Shown: positions 28,123 through 37,679, numbered from the stretch's first letter. The stretch: DNA of 64,000 bases from Leptospira congkakensis (GCF_004770265.1 NZ_RQGQ01000016.1:310001-374000); one strand, 5' to 3'. Program-made: numbers and translations. The notes: generated from the letters alone by a model not told the origin.

Positions 28123-29489
28123 TGGCAAAAAAGCAACTCCCCCAATACCAATGTAAGTCCTGCGGGGATAGTTTCAGTCGTTGGGCTGGAAAATGTCCGT
28201 CTTGTGGGGAATGGAACCAAATCGAAGAAGTGGCAAACACTTCTGCTGGCAGGTTTGATTCTCCCGTCTTACAAAAACCAAAAGACAGAAAATACACAGA
28301 TCCTAAATCTATAGGTTCTGTGGTGAGCGATGCTCACTTTCGCACTTCAACAGGATTTAGCGAATTGGATCTGGTTCTTGGTGGTGGGATTGTTCCAGGC
28401 AGTTTGGTGTTAGTTGGTGGAGAGCCAGGGGTTGGAAAGTCCACTCTTGTTTTAGAAATTGCGAAAAACATCGCAAACGAAGGTTCTGTTTTGTACATTT
28501 CAGGGGAAGAGTCTGCTTCCCAAATTGGACTTCGGGCCAAACGGATGGGTGTCACTTCCGAAAACATTTTGTTATCTTCCGAAGTGTATGCGGAAAATAT
28601 TTCGCAAATGATTTCCGACTTAAAACCAAAAGTGGTTTTTATCGATTCCATCCAAACCATTTTAAAAGAAAGTTTAGTCAATCAAGCGGGAACCATCACA
28701 CAATTACGTGAGTCCTCTCAAATCTTTTTGGAAACCGCCAAACGTACGTCAGTTCCTATTTTTCTCATTGGACATATCACTAAAGAAGGCCAAATTGCTG
28801 GCCCAAAAGTTTTGGAACATTTGGTTGATACAGTTTTGTATTTTGAAGGAGATCGGTTTAACTATTACCGTATCCTTCGCGCCGTCAAAAACAGATTTGG
28901 TGCCGTAGGTGACACTGCCATTTTTGAAATGGTATCGGGCGGACTCAAACAAGTCCTCGACCGCCATCGTTTGTTTATTTCTCCCGAGTCAGAAGAAAGA
29001 TCTGGTAGTGTTTTGTCTTCCGTGATGGAAGGCTCTCGTGCGATCAGTGTAGAAGTGCAAGCCCTTGTCACAAAAACATCTTATGGACAAGCGCGTCGTA
29101 TGGCAGAAGGGTTAGACAACCGCCGTGTGATTTTACTCTCTGCGGTTCTTGAAAAGTATTTAGGATTCCCTTTATCAGAATCGGATATCTTCAGCAATCT
29201 TGCTGGCGGACTTAGCATCGACGAACCAAGTCTCGACTTGGCCATTGCTGCATCCATAGCCTCTTCGTTTAAAGACAAACCAGTTTCGAGAGAAATTGGA
29301 TTTCTGGGAGAGGTGGGACTTTCGGGAGAAGTGAGAAGTGTGGGGCAAATCAGCCTCCGACTCAAAGAACTGGCAGGCATTGGAATTTCGAAGGTATACA
29401 TTCCACAAGGGAACTTCAAAGAAGTGGAAGGCATTTTTCCTTCTTTGGAACTTGTTCCAGTCAAACACTTACAAGAGTTAGGTTTTTGA
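28122..29489 (+). CDS. radA: DNA repair protein RadA
   Basis: This 455-residue branch-migration helicase has an N-terminal four-Cys zinc finger (CKSCGDSFSRWAGKCPSCGEW). It also has Walker A GGEPGVGKST, Walker B VVFIDSIQT, the RadA-specific KNRFG motif and a C-terminal Lon-like domain (LDLAIAASIASSF, GEVGLSGEVRSV). The length is normal. The ATG at 28122 places the zinc finger near the N-terminus; the longer frame upstream overlaps the exonuclease gene. Confidence 0.96.
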   Translation: MAKKQLPQYQCKSCGDSFSRWAGKCPSCGEWNQIEEVANTSAGRFDSPVLQKPKDRKYTDPKSIGSVVSDAHFRTSTGFSELDLVLGGGIVPGSLVLVGGEPGVGKSTLVLEIAKNIANEGSVLYISGEESASQIGLRAKRMGVTSENILLSSEVYAENISQMISDLKPKVVFIDSIQTILKESLVNQAGTITQLRESSQIFLETAKRTSVPIFLIGHITKEGQIAGPKVLEHLVDTVLYFEGDRFNYYRILRAVKNRFGAVGDTAIFEMVSGGLKQVLDRHRLFISPESEERSGSVLSSVMEGSRAISVEVQALVTKTSYGQARRMAEGLDNRRVILLSAVLEKYLGFPLSESDIFSNLAGGLSIDEPSLDLAIAASIASSFKDKPVSREIGFLGEVGLSGEVRSVGQISLRLKELAGIGISKVYIPQGNFKEVEGIFPSLELVPVKHLQELGF

Positions 29490-29835
29490 TTCTTACACGA
29501 ATCGGCCTTCTTAAAGACAATCAACCACTCTTTCGATTCGCAAGTCCTTGTTGGAATCGATTCCCGAACTCGGCACATGGGAAGAACCCTCGTCCAAAAT
29601 CGTAAATGGACGAACCAAGTTCCCGAATCGTTTTGAACTAATTGCCATTTTACTAGAGGTTCTACTAAAGAAAACGAGTGGAAGAGGTGATTTTCTGGAA
29701 TCTACGCTATTGAACTTACGGCGTTAGTTATGAACATCGTTTCGAAACATTTGACCTAAAGTTGCCATAAGTTATTGACTGGTGTCACTAATATGAACTT
29801 ATATTGTAAAAAAACATAGAAAGTTCAGGTGAAAT
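29490..29835. other. 346-bp intergenic region upstream of the lipase
   Basis: I see no gene in this stretch. It contains a candidate sigma-70 promoter for the lipase near its right end and nothing else that I could interpret. Confidence 0.6.
29775..29805 (+). promoter_or_regulatory. Candidate lipase promoter
   Basis: TTGACT (29775-29780) is followed after 18-19 bp by TTATAT/TATATT (29799-29805). The lipase ATG is 31 bp further on, preceded by AGGTG. Confidence 0.45.
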
Positions 29836-30747
29836 ATGAAAAAGAAATTCTTGATCGGGTTTTTAGCGACCCTTCTCTCCGTTCCCACCTCCGGTCTGTT
29901 TGCCGGTCCTCTTGATGGTCAGTGCATCGCGCTGGTTCATGGAATCCTTGGTTTTGATGATACCCAAGGTCTCGCTGGTGGACTTGTAAAGTATTGGGGA
30001 GGCCTTGACGGTTATCTTCGTAGCCAAGGTGCAAAAGTCACCACTCCTGGAAGTTCGGCTACAAATTCCATTCCTACTCGCGCAAGCCAAATTCAATCTT
30101 CTGTAACAACTTGGATGACAGCAAACGGTTGTTCTAAGGTTCATTTGATGGGCCATAGCCAAGGTGGACTTGTCATTCGTTATATGGTATCCAATCTTGG
30201 ATTTAACGGAAAAACACAAACGGTTACTACCATCAACTCTCTTCACCAAGGAGCACCGATGGCTGATATCGTTCTTGGAGTGATTCCTGGTTGGTTACAA
30301 CCATTCGCAAATTCCGCACTTAGTTTACTTGCAAAATTAGTTTACCGTGACGGTCGTCCACAAGACGTAATCGCTATGGGAAAATCACTTACTGTAAGTT
30401 ATGTGAAAACTTTCAACACAAACTCACCTAACAAATCAGGAATCAAATACTACTCTTACGGAAGTGAAATGGCTTGGGCAGATCTTATCCAACACCCAAT
30501 CATGGCACTCACTCACCCAATCACTTGGGCAGGTGGATTGTTTTATGGTTTAGGTGGTGGTAACGATGGTGTGGTTCCATTGAACTCTCAAAAATGGGGA
30601 ACTTGGAAAGGAACACCTTCTTCTTATTGGTTTGCAACAGGAATTGACCACTTACAAGCTACAAACTTGGCTTGGAGCGGACAAAACTTTTTTGATGTGC
30701 AAGGTCATTACTTAAACATCGCTAAAAACGCAAAAGCTGGTTTATAA
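29836..30747 (+). CDS. Secreted triacylglycerol lipase
   Basis: This 303-residue alpha/beta hydrolase has a signal peptide (residues ~1-23, FLATLLSVPTSGLFA). It has the oxyanion region LVHGILGFDDTQG, the nucleophile elbow MGHSQGGLVIR, a catalytic Asp in GGNDGVVPLNS and a His in TGIDHLQATN. This is the arrangement of subfamily I.1/I.2 lipases, which need a steric foldase. The next gene encodes a plausible foldase. It cleaves long-chain triglycerides outside the cell, a sensible supply of fatty acids for a leptospire. A terminator lies between the two genes. Confidence 0.9.
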   Translation: MKKKFLIGFLATLLSVPTSGLFAGPLDGQCIALVHGILGFDDTQGLAGGLVKYWGGLDGYLRSQGAKVTTPGSSATNSIPTRASQIQSSVTTWMTANGCSKVHLMGHSQGGLVIRYMVSNLGFNGKTQTVTTINSLHQGAPMADIVLGVIPGWLQPFANSALSLLAKLVYRDGRPQDVIAMGKSLTVSYVKTFNTNSPNKSGIKYYSYGSEMAWADLIQHPIMALTHPITWAGGLFYGLGGGNDGVVPLNSQKWGTWKGTPSSYWFATGIDHLQATNLAWSGQNFFDVQGHYLNIAKNAKAGL

Positions 30748-30760
30748 GAACTCGCTTACA

Positions 30761-30789
30761 AAAGCCGGATACTCATCCGGCTTTTTTTT
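30761..30789 (+). terminator. Rho-independent terminator after the lipase gene
   Basis: AAAGCCGGAT (30761-30770) and ATCCGGCTTT (30775-30784) form a 10-bp stem with a 4-nt loop, followed by a T run to 30789. Confidence 0.92.
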
Positions 30790-30842
30790 ATTCCTAAACA
30801 ATTTCAAATCTTGATTCCACATTAGGTTTTTATACATTCAGA

Positions 30843-31862
30843 ATGGATTTTAAAAAAATTATTATCATCATAGTTATCGTTTTTATTTTTCTCTTGGGTA
30901 TTCTTTACTTCTTAAAACAAGATTCTTCCTCACAATCAAAACAATCATTGAGTCCAGAAGAACAAATGGCAATGGAGAGAATCTCTCCTCTCGGAACCGG
31001 CGAAGGTTTTTGGGACGAAGCCATTTCTCCTTTTCGTGAAGATCGGACAAAACCTTATTTAGAATTGTTAGATGAATTAAAATCAGGAAAAATCAATTTT
31101 GTTTGGGAAGTTTGGGCACTCCGTCGTAAATGCAAAGCCGAATATACACCAGACCAATGTAATGCAACCATCATTGCTTATATTGAAGCCGAATATGAAT
31201 CACCAGACAAAGAAAAAGTGAAAGATTTGTTTTTATCGTATTTTCGTTATGAAGAAGAATATAGAAAATGGGAACAACCAACAGACTTATCCTTCGTGGA
31301 ACTATATGAAAAAATCAAAGCCAAACGTAGAGATGTTTTAAATGATAAAGCAGATTTGATTTTTGGAATGGAAGAATCGCAAGTTTCCTTTTTAGAAGGC
31401 AGTCAAAACTTTATCAAACAATCGGCAAACTTACCCGCAGAACAAAGAGTGAAACAGTTTGAAGATCTGAAGAAAAAAACTTATGGAACGTATTACGATG
31501 CTCTCGTTTCCAGAGAAGATAAATTTGATCATTATCAAGTGGAAATGAGTCTTCGTGATAAAGAGTATAACGCGATTTCTGATCCAAAAGAAAAGGAAAA
31601 ATACCTAAATCGTATCGAAACCAAATACTTTGGAAAAGAACGTGCTGCCAATTTGGCTGAGGAAAGAGCAAAAGAATCTAAATTCCAAGAGTCAATTTCT
31701 AAGTACGAATCGAAAGAAAAGGAATTTTTAAGAGAGAATGCAAGTCTTTCGGCTTCCGAAAAGGAAAAGAGACTCAAAGAAATTAGAATTCAATTCCTTG
31801 GTTCTGAAGAAGAAGCAGATGCTTATATTCGAAGAAAGAATATAGAAGAGGCGGGAAAATAA
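30843..31862 (+). CDS. Probable lipase secretion chaperone (foldase, Lif-like)
   Basis: This 339-residue protein has one N-terminal membrane anchor (residues ~5-24), a short linker and a long helical, charged domain. KVKDLFLSYFRYEEEYRKW resembles the Lif family motif (R-x-x-F-D-Y-F/C-L-S/T-A). The domain ends with repeated patterns KEKEKYLNRIETKYFGKERA and KEKRLKEIRIQFLGSEEEA, as in lipase foldases. It would sit in the inner membrane and fold the neighbouring lipase in the periplasm. The call rests on motif resemblance plus adjacency. Confidence 0.68.
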   Translation: MDFKKIIIIIVIVFIFLLGILYFLKQDSSSQSKQSLSPEEQMAMERISPLGTGEGFWDEAISPFREDRTKPYLELLDELKSGKINFVWEVWALRRKCKAEYTPDQCNATIIAYIEAEYESPDKEKVKDLFLSYFRYEEEYRKWEQPTDLSFVELYEKIKAKRRDVLNDKADLIFGMEESQVSFLEGSQNFIKQSANLPAEQRVKQFEDLKKKTYGTYYDALVSREDKFDHYQVEMSLRDKEYNAISDPKEKEKYLNRIETKYFGKERAANLAEERAKESKFQESISKYESKEKEFLRENASLSASEKEKRLKEIRIQFLGSEEEADAYIRRKNIEEAGK

Positions 31863-31876
31863 ATTCCCGCTTTTTT
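31851..31876 (+). terminator. Rho-independent terminator overlapping the foldase stop
   Basis: GCGGGAA (31851-31857) and TTCCCGC (31864-31870) form a 7-bp stem with the stop codon in the loop, followed by six T. Confidence 0.85.
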
Positions 31877-31900
31877 AACTAACTACCAAGTTTGTTTTAG

Positions 31901-32860
31901 TTAATCGTTTTTACTTACCTTTTGGCGTTCGGCTGTGGGTTCGGATTTGTATTTTTCATACGCAGTCATTGTGTCGATGTATTCATTTCCAGCATTCCAA
32001 ACAATAAATCCATGGCCTAAGGAATCTTTTGCTCCTTGCATTTGTACTTTGATATAGTCGGTATAAGTTAGTTTACTTGGGCCAACCATCATGTTGAATC
32101 CTTGTACCCAAGCGATGGCTTTGGTTCCTTGTTTGGCACGTTTGACAGTTAGATCAAGTCCATCTTTGATGGTTCCATACGGATCGGCCACACGTTTGGT
32201 TAGTCCATAAAAATGTGATGGATACAACATAGGATAAAGTCCATTCAGTTCTTCACTAAAAGGTTCCACTTTTTGTCCAATCACGTCGTTTTCGATGAAG
32301 GGAACTCTTCCAAATACATCGGCAGTCCAACGAGTGTCTTTGGAACAACTGTCTTTGGTTTTTTCTTTATGGTCTTTGATGATTCCGAGAATGGACTCGT
32401 AACGTTTTTCATAACTCATACTGAAATTCGTTCCGCCATCAGCATATCGGATATAATCCAATTGAATTTCGGGGAATCCTAATTCACAAGCCTTACGAAT
32501 GGACTTCTGAATGGTAATCATCAAATTAGCATTAGGTGTTTTTTCTGTCAGTCCACCTTCAAAGTTCACAACTCTTGCCACCAGATAAAAACCAAGTGCT
32601 TTGGCTTCTGCCACTTGTTCTGGAGTGGGTGGGTGCGGTTGGATATCGACTACTGCCGTATTCATTCCTGCATCCTTCATGACTTGAAAAAGTAAACTCC
32701 AACGTTTTTTATCACGTATGGTTTTGGTATTGATATAAAGTCCTTCGATAAAATCGGGTGTGATTCCGGAAGAATCTGCATTTTGCCTTTTTTCGGCTTT
32801 TGATGTCGATTGGCAGGCGAAGAAGAATAGAAGTAGGATGGAGGCAGTGAGTTGTTTCAT
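31901..32860 (-). CDS. Lipoprotein with DUF4015-like (putative glycosidase) TIM barrel
   Basis: This 319-residue protein starts at the ATG giving MKQLTASILLLFFFAC, a short signal with lipobox Cys at 16. The mature part has GLYINTKTIRDKKRWSLLFQ, AVVDIQPHPPTPEQVAEAKALG, FPEIQLDYIRYADG and SKLTYTDYIKVQMQGA. These fit the DUF4015 'putative glycosyl hydrolase' barrel, with Asp in IQLDYIRY as a likely active-site residue. It probably acts in the periplasm or at the outer membrane; the substrate is unknown. Confidence 0.8.
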   Translation of the reverse strand: MKQLTASILLLFFFACQSTSKAEKRQNADSSGITPDFIEGLYINTKTIRDKKRWSLLFQVMKDAGMNTAVVDIQPHPPTPEQVAEAKALGFYLVARVVNFEGGLTEKTPNANLMITIQKSIRKACELGFPEIQLDYIRYADGGTNFSMSYEKRYESILGIIKDHKEKTKDSCSKDTRWTADVFGRVPFIENDVIGQKVEPFSEELNGLYPMLYPSHFYGLTKRVADPYGTIKDGLDLTVKRAKQGTKAIAWVQGFNMMVGPSKLTYTDYIKVQMQGAKDSLGHGFIVWNAGNEYIDTMTAYEKYKSEPTAERQKVSKND

Positions 32861-32946
32861 GGTAGTAATGACAAGATTTTGACTGTGTTCGGAAAATTCA
32901 AATCGAATCGATTGACGAAAATGACAGGTCATAAGAAAATTTGGGC

Positions 32947-33510
32947 ATGTTAGAAATTTCCAATGACTTCAATTTAAAATCTTACGGTCGATTTCCAGAG
33001 GAACTATCAGATCCAAAAAGTTTTAAAGACCGAATGGTGGAAGTTTCCCGTCTCTTCCAGACTATGGGTGAATCGTATTTAGAACATTTGGGAGATGATT
33101 CTAAAATTAGTGGATCTGAGAAAAAGAATCTCATAGAACACTTGGAAAACATTTTACTGGTTCTTGTGATGCTTAGAAAAATCGATTTTTCCCCTCTCGA
33201 TGAAGAAACATACATTCGAAAGGATAGGGGTTTATTCGAACTACGATTGCGGTTTACGGATGGATCGGTTTGGGAACTCACAGGTGCCATTCGACCGGAA
33301 TACAAAATGAAACAAAGATTATTCAAAGAGTGGTTTAATACTTCTTTTTCAAACGATATCAAAACATTTTATGCAATTTATGGAAATGCAGGAATGGACA
33401 AGGTAATCACTCCAGAAGAAAAAAACCAAATCACAAAACAAATCGATCGTATCATTGCAGAAATTGTGGAGATGATTGTTTACATTGAAAGGTTTATGTT
33501 GTTTCAATAA
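32947..33510 (+). CDS. Hypothetical soluble protein
   Basis: I do not recognise this 187-residue protein. It is mostly helical and charged, with FKDRMVEVSRLFQTMGESYLEH, ENILLVLVMLRKIDFSP and a central beta part RGLFELRLRFTDGSVWELTG. There is no signal peptide or membrane helix. The ATG at 32947 is preferred over the TTG 6 bp upstream. It precedes the second deacetylase gene by 67 bp. Confidence 0.7.
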   Translation: MLEISNDFNLKSYGRFPEELSDPKSFKDRMVEVSRLFQTMGESYLEHLGDDSKISGSEKKNLIEHLENILLVLVMLRKIDFSPLDEETYIRKDRGLFELRLRFTDGSVWELTGAIRPEYKMKQRLFKEWFNTSFSNDIKTFYAIYGNAGMDKVITPEEKNQITKQIDRIIAEIVEMIVYIERFMLFQ

Positions 33511-33577
33511 ATCAATAAAACGAAACAAAATCTTTTTACAAAACGATATCTCATAATTCACAGCCAGCGGAGGGCAA

Positions 33578-34519
33578 GTGGGATCATTAAAAACAGGGAT
33601 TACCTTTCATGAAGAATTTCTAAAACACAATACAGGTGCGGGCCATCCGGAAAATCATGGAAGATTAGAGTCAATACTGGATCATTTGTCTGATTTACCT
33701 TCCAAAAACTTTCTTTGGAAAAAAGATTTTAAGGAAGCCCCTCTTTCAGTGATTTCCTCTATTCATGATCCGAATTACGTTCGTTCGGTGGGAATAACTT
33801 GTGAGGAAAAAGGAAATGGATATTTGGATGGAGACACGGTTTTTTCTCCCCGTTCCTTTTATGCAGCGAGTCTTGCCGTTGGTGCTGGGTTATACCTTGC
33901 CGATGAAGTTCTTTCTGGTAATTTGGCAAATGGAATGGCGCTCGTTCGACCTCCAGGTCATCACGCCGAGTCGGATCGCGCGATGGGATTTTGTATTTTT
34001 AATAACATTGCCATCACTGCAAAATACCTTCAGTCCAAAGGAATCAAACGGATTTTGATTCTAGATTGGGACGTACACCATGGGAATGGCACGCAACACC
34101 AGTTTTACGATGATGATTCTGTTTATTTTGTATCACTCCACCAGTATCCTTTTTATCCAGGAACAGGGGCTTTGTCGGAACGGGGAAGAGGGAAAGGACT
34201 TGGATCCACTCTTAATATTCCATTGGCCAGAGGTGCAGATGAGCCGGAATATTTGTCTCATTTTTCTTCTATCCATCGAGAAATGGAAAAGTTTCAACCT
34301 GAGTTTGTTTTGATTTCTGCTGGTTTCGATGCCCACAAGAAAGATCCGTTAGGTGGTATGAATTTATCCACTTCCTCTTATGAAATTTTTACAAAGGAAG
34401 TGAAACAAATCGCTGATACATACGCTGGCGGTAAAATTGTTTCCTTTTTGGAAGGTGGATATGATTTTCAAGCTCTAGCAGAATCAGTCAAAGTACATTT
34501 GGAAACCTTGACGACTTAG
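33578..34519 (+). CDS. Histone deacetylase-family protein (second copy)
   Basis: This 313-residue protein starts at GTG with GGAGGG upstream. It shows the class II / AcuC-like pattern: GHPENHGRLESIL, RPPGHHAESDRAMGFCIFNN, LILDWDVHHGNGTQH (zinc ligands), SAGFDAHKKDPLGGM (third zinc Asp) and FLEGGYD. It probably deacetylates acetylpolyamines or protein lysines. It is more typical of bacterial deacetylases than the copy at 18735-19634. Its 3' end overlaps the convergent esterase gene by 4 bp. Confidence 0.92.
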   Translation: MGSLKTGITFHEEFLKHNTGAGHPENHGRLESILDHLSDLPSKNFLWKKDFKEAPLSVISSIHDPNYVRSVGITCEEKGNGYLDGDTVFSPRSFYAASLAVGAGLYLADEVLSGNLANGMALVRPPGHHAESDRAMGFCIFNNIAITAKYLQSKGIKRILILDWDVHHGNGTQHQFYDDDSVYFVSLHQYPFYPGTGALSERGRGKGLGSTLNIPLARGADEPEYLSHFSSIHREMEKFQPEFVLISAGFDAHKKDPLGGMNLSTSSYEIFTKEVKQIADTYAGGKIVSFLEGGYDFQALAESVKVHLETLTT

Positions 34520-35793
34520 TCTCCTGGTGTGAGTCCCAATACAACTTTCACCCAATGCATTAGTGGTCTGGCACTAATGATGGAAAAATGATTTTGTTTG
34601 TTTAGTTCCAGTGTTCGTAAAGCCGGATTTGTTTTTTGATTAAAAACCTTATCCGTTAAGTAGGTAAGACTTTTTTTCTCTACAATCCCATCCCCAAGAA
34701 AGTTTTGTAAGGGATTCTCTGCTCCTTCCATAAGTGCGTAAGCTTGGTAAACATCCATATCATCTAATTCGTTAAAGTAGGTTTCTCCGAAGTATCCAGA
34801 AATAGTTTCCATCCAACCTTTTTCTTCTTTTCGGATGAGTCCAAAAGATAAGTCTTTGATGGCGTCGCTACGCAGGTTCCCAATCATTCCAATAATTTTA
34901 AGAGCTACATTGGGACTTTTTTCAAATAAGAATCCCAACCAAAATCCAATTTTTTCTAAATATGAACCTTTGTTTGGCGCCGCAATGAGTATGATTTTTC
35001 CAAACTTATGGAGCCATTCTTTGTTTTCAAGTTTTGCATGGTAAAGACAAGAACGAAAGATAAGGCAGCCCAAACTATAACAAATGATATCTGGTTTGTT
35101 GTTTGGATCTTCATTAAAAAATACATCCAAAAGATGCATTAATTTTTTCCCATTTTCATGGATGGGGAGTCCGTGATTGTATCTCAAATAAAATGGATAG
35201 TATCCTTGTTCTTGTAATTCTGTGGCAAGCCCAGGAGAGGTAATCTTTCTTTCCTTATATTCTACAGTTTGTTCCTGCCAAACGGTCTCATCTGTAAATA
35301 ATCCAGGAAGGAAAAGAACTGATTTTGTTTTTTTTGATTCTTTAAATTCTGCAATGGTTTCTTTTGCTGTAATATCTTTTCCAATCGTTCTAAAACTCAT
35401 ATCAATCTTTGTGAGTTTGAATTTTTGATTGTGAGAACTTCCCAGGATACTTGATACCATACGATTATCAAATACCATATCATCACTTTGTTTGGCGGTG
35501 AGTTCAACTTTGAAGATAGCTTTTTCAAAAGCCTGGTTCGTTTGTTCTATCGTCTTTTGTAAGTTTTCATTTGATTTGTGACCAGTTTCTTTGACTTGGA
35601 CGCCGGCTTTCTGTAAGGCCTCTCTCCATTCTGGTTTGTAAAAAAATGCATTGGAGAGTAAATCCAATCCTCCGCCTGCACTCGTTAGGCTTCCTTTTAC
35701 TAGGAATTGTACACCTTTCAGCAGGGAATCGGTTGTTTTTTGGGTAAGCGAAACTGTTTTTCCAGCCAGGGAGTTGATGAGGATTTGGATCAC
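34516..35793 (-). CDS. Alpha/beta hydrolase, esterase/lipase-like
   Basis: This 425-residue protein has an N-terminal helical region (residues ~1-110), then an alpha/beta hydrolase core: VLFLPGLFTDETVWQ (oxyanion loop), YPFYLRYNHG, the nucleophile motif ICYSLGCLIF and ILIAAPNKGS. A His near the end (KQNHFSIISARPLMHW) could complete the triad. Lack of a clear signal peptide suggests a cytoplasmic or peripheral location. The substrate is unknown. Confidence 0.8.
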   Translation of the reverse strand: MIQILINSLAGKTVSLTQKTTDSLLKGVQFLVKGSLTSAGGGLDLLSNAFFYKPEWREALQKAGVQVKETGHKSNENLQKTIEQTNQAFEKAIFKVELTAKQSDDMVFDNRMVSSILGSSHNQKFKLTKIDMSFRTIGKDITAKETIAEFKESKKTKSVLFLPGLFTDETVWQEQTVEYKERKITSPGLATELQEQGYYPFYLRYNHGLPIHENGKKLMHLLDVFFNEDPNNKPDIICYSLGCLIFRSCLYHAKLENKEWLHKFGKIILIAAPNKGSYLEKIGFWLGFLFEKSPNVALKIIGMIGNLRSDAIKDLSFGLIRKEEKGWMETISGYFGETYFNELDDMDVYQAYALMEGAENPLQNFLGDGIVEKKSLTYLTDKVFNQKTNPALRTLELNKQNHFSIISARPLMHWVKVVLGLTPGD

Positions 35794-36295
35794 GGAGAAA
35801 GATTGTAACTCAGTTTCTTTGGAAAGCGAGTGAAAAAAGTAAGTGAGTTACCTTTTCCAGTCGATTTCGAAGTCGCCCGCCTGTCAAAGGCACTCACTTT
35901 CGATTGACAGTGAGTGCAATTGGAAAGCCAGTCACTTTGGATAGCGAGTGAGAAAAGACAATTGTTGTGAAAGGGAAGTCAATTGAATTGGAAAGCGATT
36001 GGATCTAATATACGAGTGGCATTGTCATATAAATAGATCAGGCATGACCCATGACCGCGAAAAGAGTAAGTCACTCGATTTAGAAAGTTGCTAGAATTGG
36101 TATGCCAGTTGGTTTCGAAATCGACCATAAAAAGGAAACCACTGTATCAATCTATTCTAGGAAGAAGGTGATTCGCTGTGTAAGGAAACAGGTGAAATTT
36201 AGAAATTGGCTTTATTCTTTTTTACCGAAGGAACGATGGTGCCTTCAGCGTAACAATGACTGAAAGTAAAGGCTATTAATATCGAATTAGAATTT
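35794..36295. repeat. Repeat-rich gene-free region
   Basis: I see no gene here. The stretch is full of degenerate copies of GGAAAGCGAGT / AGTGAGT motifs: GGAAAGCGAGTG at 35821, GGAAAGCCAGTC at 35922, ATAGCGAGTGAG at 35941 and GGAAAGCGATTGG at 35990. Two competing inverted repeats are GCACTCACT/AGTGAGTGC (35890-35898, 35909-35917) and CTGTCAA/TTGACAG (35881-35887, 35904-35910). A 23-bp segment at 35837-35859 recurs with three mismatches at 37635-37657. Confidence 0.6.
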
Positions 36296-37606
36296 TTATT
36301 GTTCTACACAAACTAGGTAGTTGAGACTAGAGCAAGATACACCACTCGCTCCATTTCGGAATGCGGTGTAATCATTAGAATTGGAGTTTCCCACTCTGCC
36401 ACCTTCCGATGTGGGAGAGGTGGCAGATCCACTAGTCCAATTCGAACAAGTATTTGTAACTTGTGCAGATGCGACTTGCCAATAAAAATTAGGGGTGGCA
36501 AGGCCTGTCCAATAGGTTTTGAGTAATCCAGAATCGAAAGACTCGCTCATTGTGTAAGGTGCTGTTGAAAAAATACTCGATGATGCCGGTAGGATTCCTG
36601 CCGCGTTAGGAGTAAATAAAAATGCGGAGTCACTGGCACGAACGTAATATTTACCAAACTGAAAGACCCAATCGGTATTCTCTCCAGAATTTGTGCAATT
36701 TCCCGTACTGTCGCAAGCTCGTCTTGCTCCAGCATTGGTCGTTAACATTGCTTTGTAAGTTCCTGTTGTTGGTTTATTAGCATCTGCATTGCATTTTAAG
36801 TCGGCACCAGCAGGTCCATTGGCTGCAGCACCTTGTAAATTTCCATTGAAAGTTGCGGCTGTAACAAAGACTTTATATACCGTTGGTTCGACTTGTATTG
36901 TTAGGTTTTGATTAGCAGATTCGGTTCCATTGGTCACGGTAACAGTATAAGTCGATCCTGCCTGTGCAGTTGTTGGAGTTCCTGAAATTACGCAAGTGCT
37001 GGTATTCAGACTTAGGCCAGTAGGAAGAGTCGGTGCCACCGAACAAGAAGTAAACGAAAATTGAATGGTAGGAGTGAGCGTTGGGGCTACTACATTTTCT
37101 TTGAAAATAAACGAACTACCAGTATAAGCAATATTGACGTTCCTATGGTTGATAGGAATGGAACCGCTTGTTCCATTATAATAAGTGTCGGTGCTACTTG
37201 CTGTGACACTGAGAGAAGAAGTATCTAAAATTTGTGTAGCTGAAGATAAACTAACTGTTTGGACAGTATTAAAGTTTGCAGGTGTAAAAGTGAGAACGTT
37301 TGTTAGCGGAGAGTTGGATGCATTTACTTGTAATTTAGAAGAAGTGAATGTGAGAGTAATCGTAACATTGGCCGTTGGTAATTTCACAAGCGAAATCCCA
37401 AAATTTTGGGGTGTTCCGTAGGTGAGAGTCACACTCGCACTTGAGACACTAATCTTTGCAGTGGTAGGAACAGAAACCGCAGTGGATGTGGTGACTGGAT
37501 TCAAACCACTCACGAGAGTAAAAAGAAGTTCGTCGCGAGGGTTGACCTGGTTACAAGAAAACACCCAACCTAAGAAAAGGAAGGAAACGAATAAATTCCA
37601 ACGCAT
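36296..37606 (-). CDS. DUF1554 (C-type lectin-like) surface lipoprotein
   Basis: This 436-residue lipoprotein starts at the ATG giving signal RWNLFVSFLFLGWVFSC. Residues ~40-250 are Thr/Ser-rich beta repeats of Ig/cadherin style, including GSTYTVTVTNGTESANQNLT. The C-terminal ~170 residues are DUF1554: KVFVTAATFNGNLQG, GADLKCNADANKP, YKAMLT, GARRACDSTGNC and a closing LNYLVCVEQ with paired cysteines. The family is abundant in Leptospira and surface-exposed (known). It is flanked on both sides by short repeats and may have been gained or moved. Confidence 0.85.
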   Translation of the reverse strand: MRWNLFVSFLFLGWVFSCNQVNPRDELLFTLVSGLNPVTTSTAVSVPTTAKISVSSASVTLTYGTPQNFGISLVKLPTANVTITLTFTSSKLQVNASNSPLTNVLTFTPANFNTVQTVSLSSATQILDTSSLSVTASSTDTYYNGTSGSIPINHRNVNIAYTGSSFIFKENVVAPTLTPTIQFSFTSCSVAPTLPTGLSLNTSTCVISGTPTTAQAGSTYTVTVTNGTESANQNLTIQVEPTVYKVFVTAATFNGNLQGAAANGPAGADLKCNADANKPTTGTYKAMLTTNAGARRACDSTGNCTNSGENTDWVFQFGKYYVRASDSAFLFTPNAAGILPASSSIFSTAPYTMSESFDSGLLKTYWTGLATPNFYWQVASAQVTNTCSNWTSGSATSPTSEGGRVGNSNSNDYTAFRNGASGVSCSSLNYLVCVEQ

Positions 37607-37634
37607 GTTTCCAACCCCCCGCAATATTAAAAAC

Positions 37635-37657
37635 AAGTAAGTCACTTACCTTTTTCA
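37635..37657 (+). repeat. Second copy of a 23-bp direct repeat flanking the DUF1554 gene
   Basis: It matches 35837-35859 at 20 of 23 positions (AAGTAAGT-A-TTACCTTTT core). A GGAAAGCGAGT motif at 37670-37680 accompanies it, as at the other end. Confidence 0.55.
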
Positions 37658-37679
37658 ATTATCGGAGAAGGAAAGCGAG

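Noticed and set aside
29490..29835. Gene remnant between radA and the lipase
   Set aside because: No frame of useful length or recognisable protein pattern was seen in either strand.
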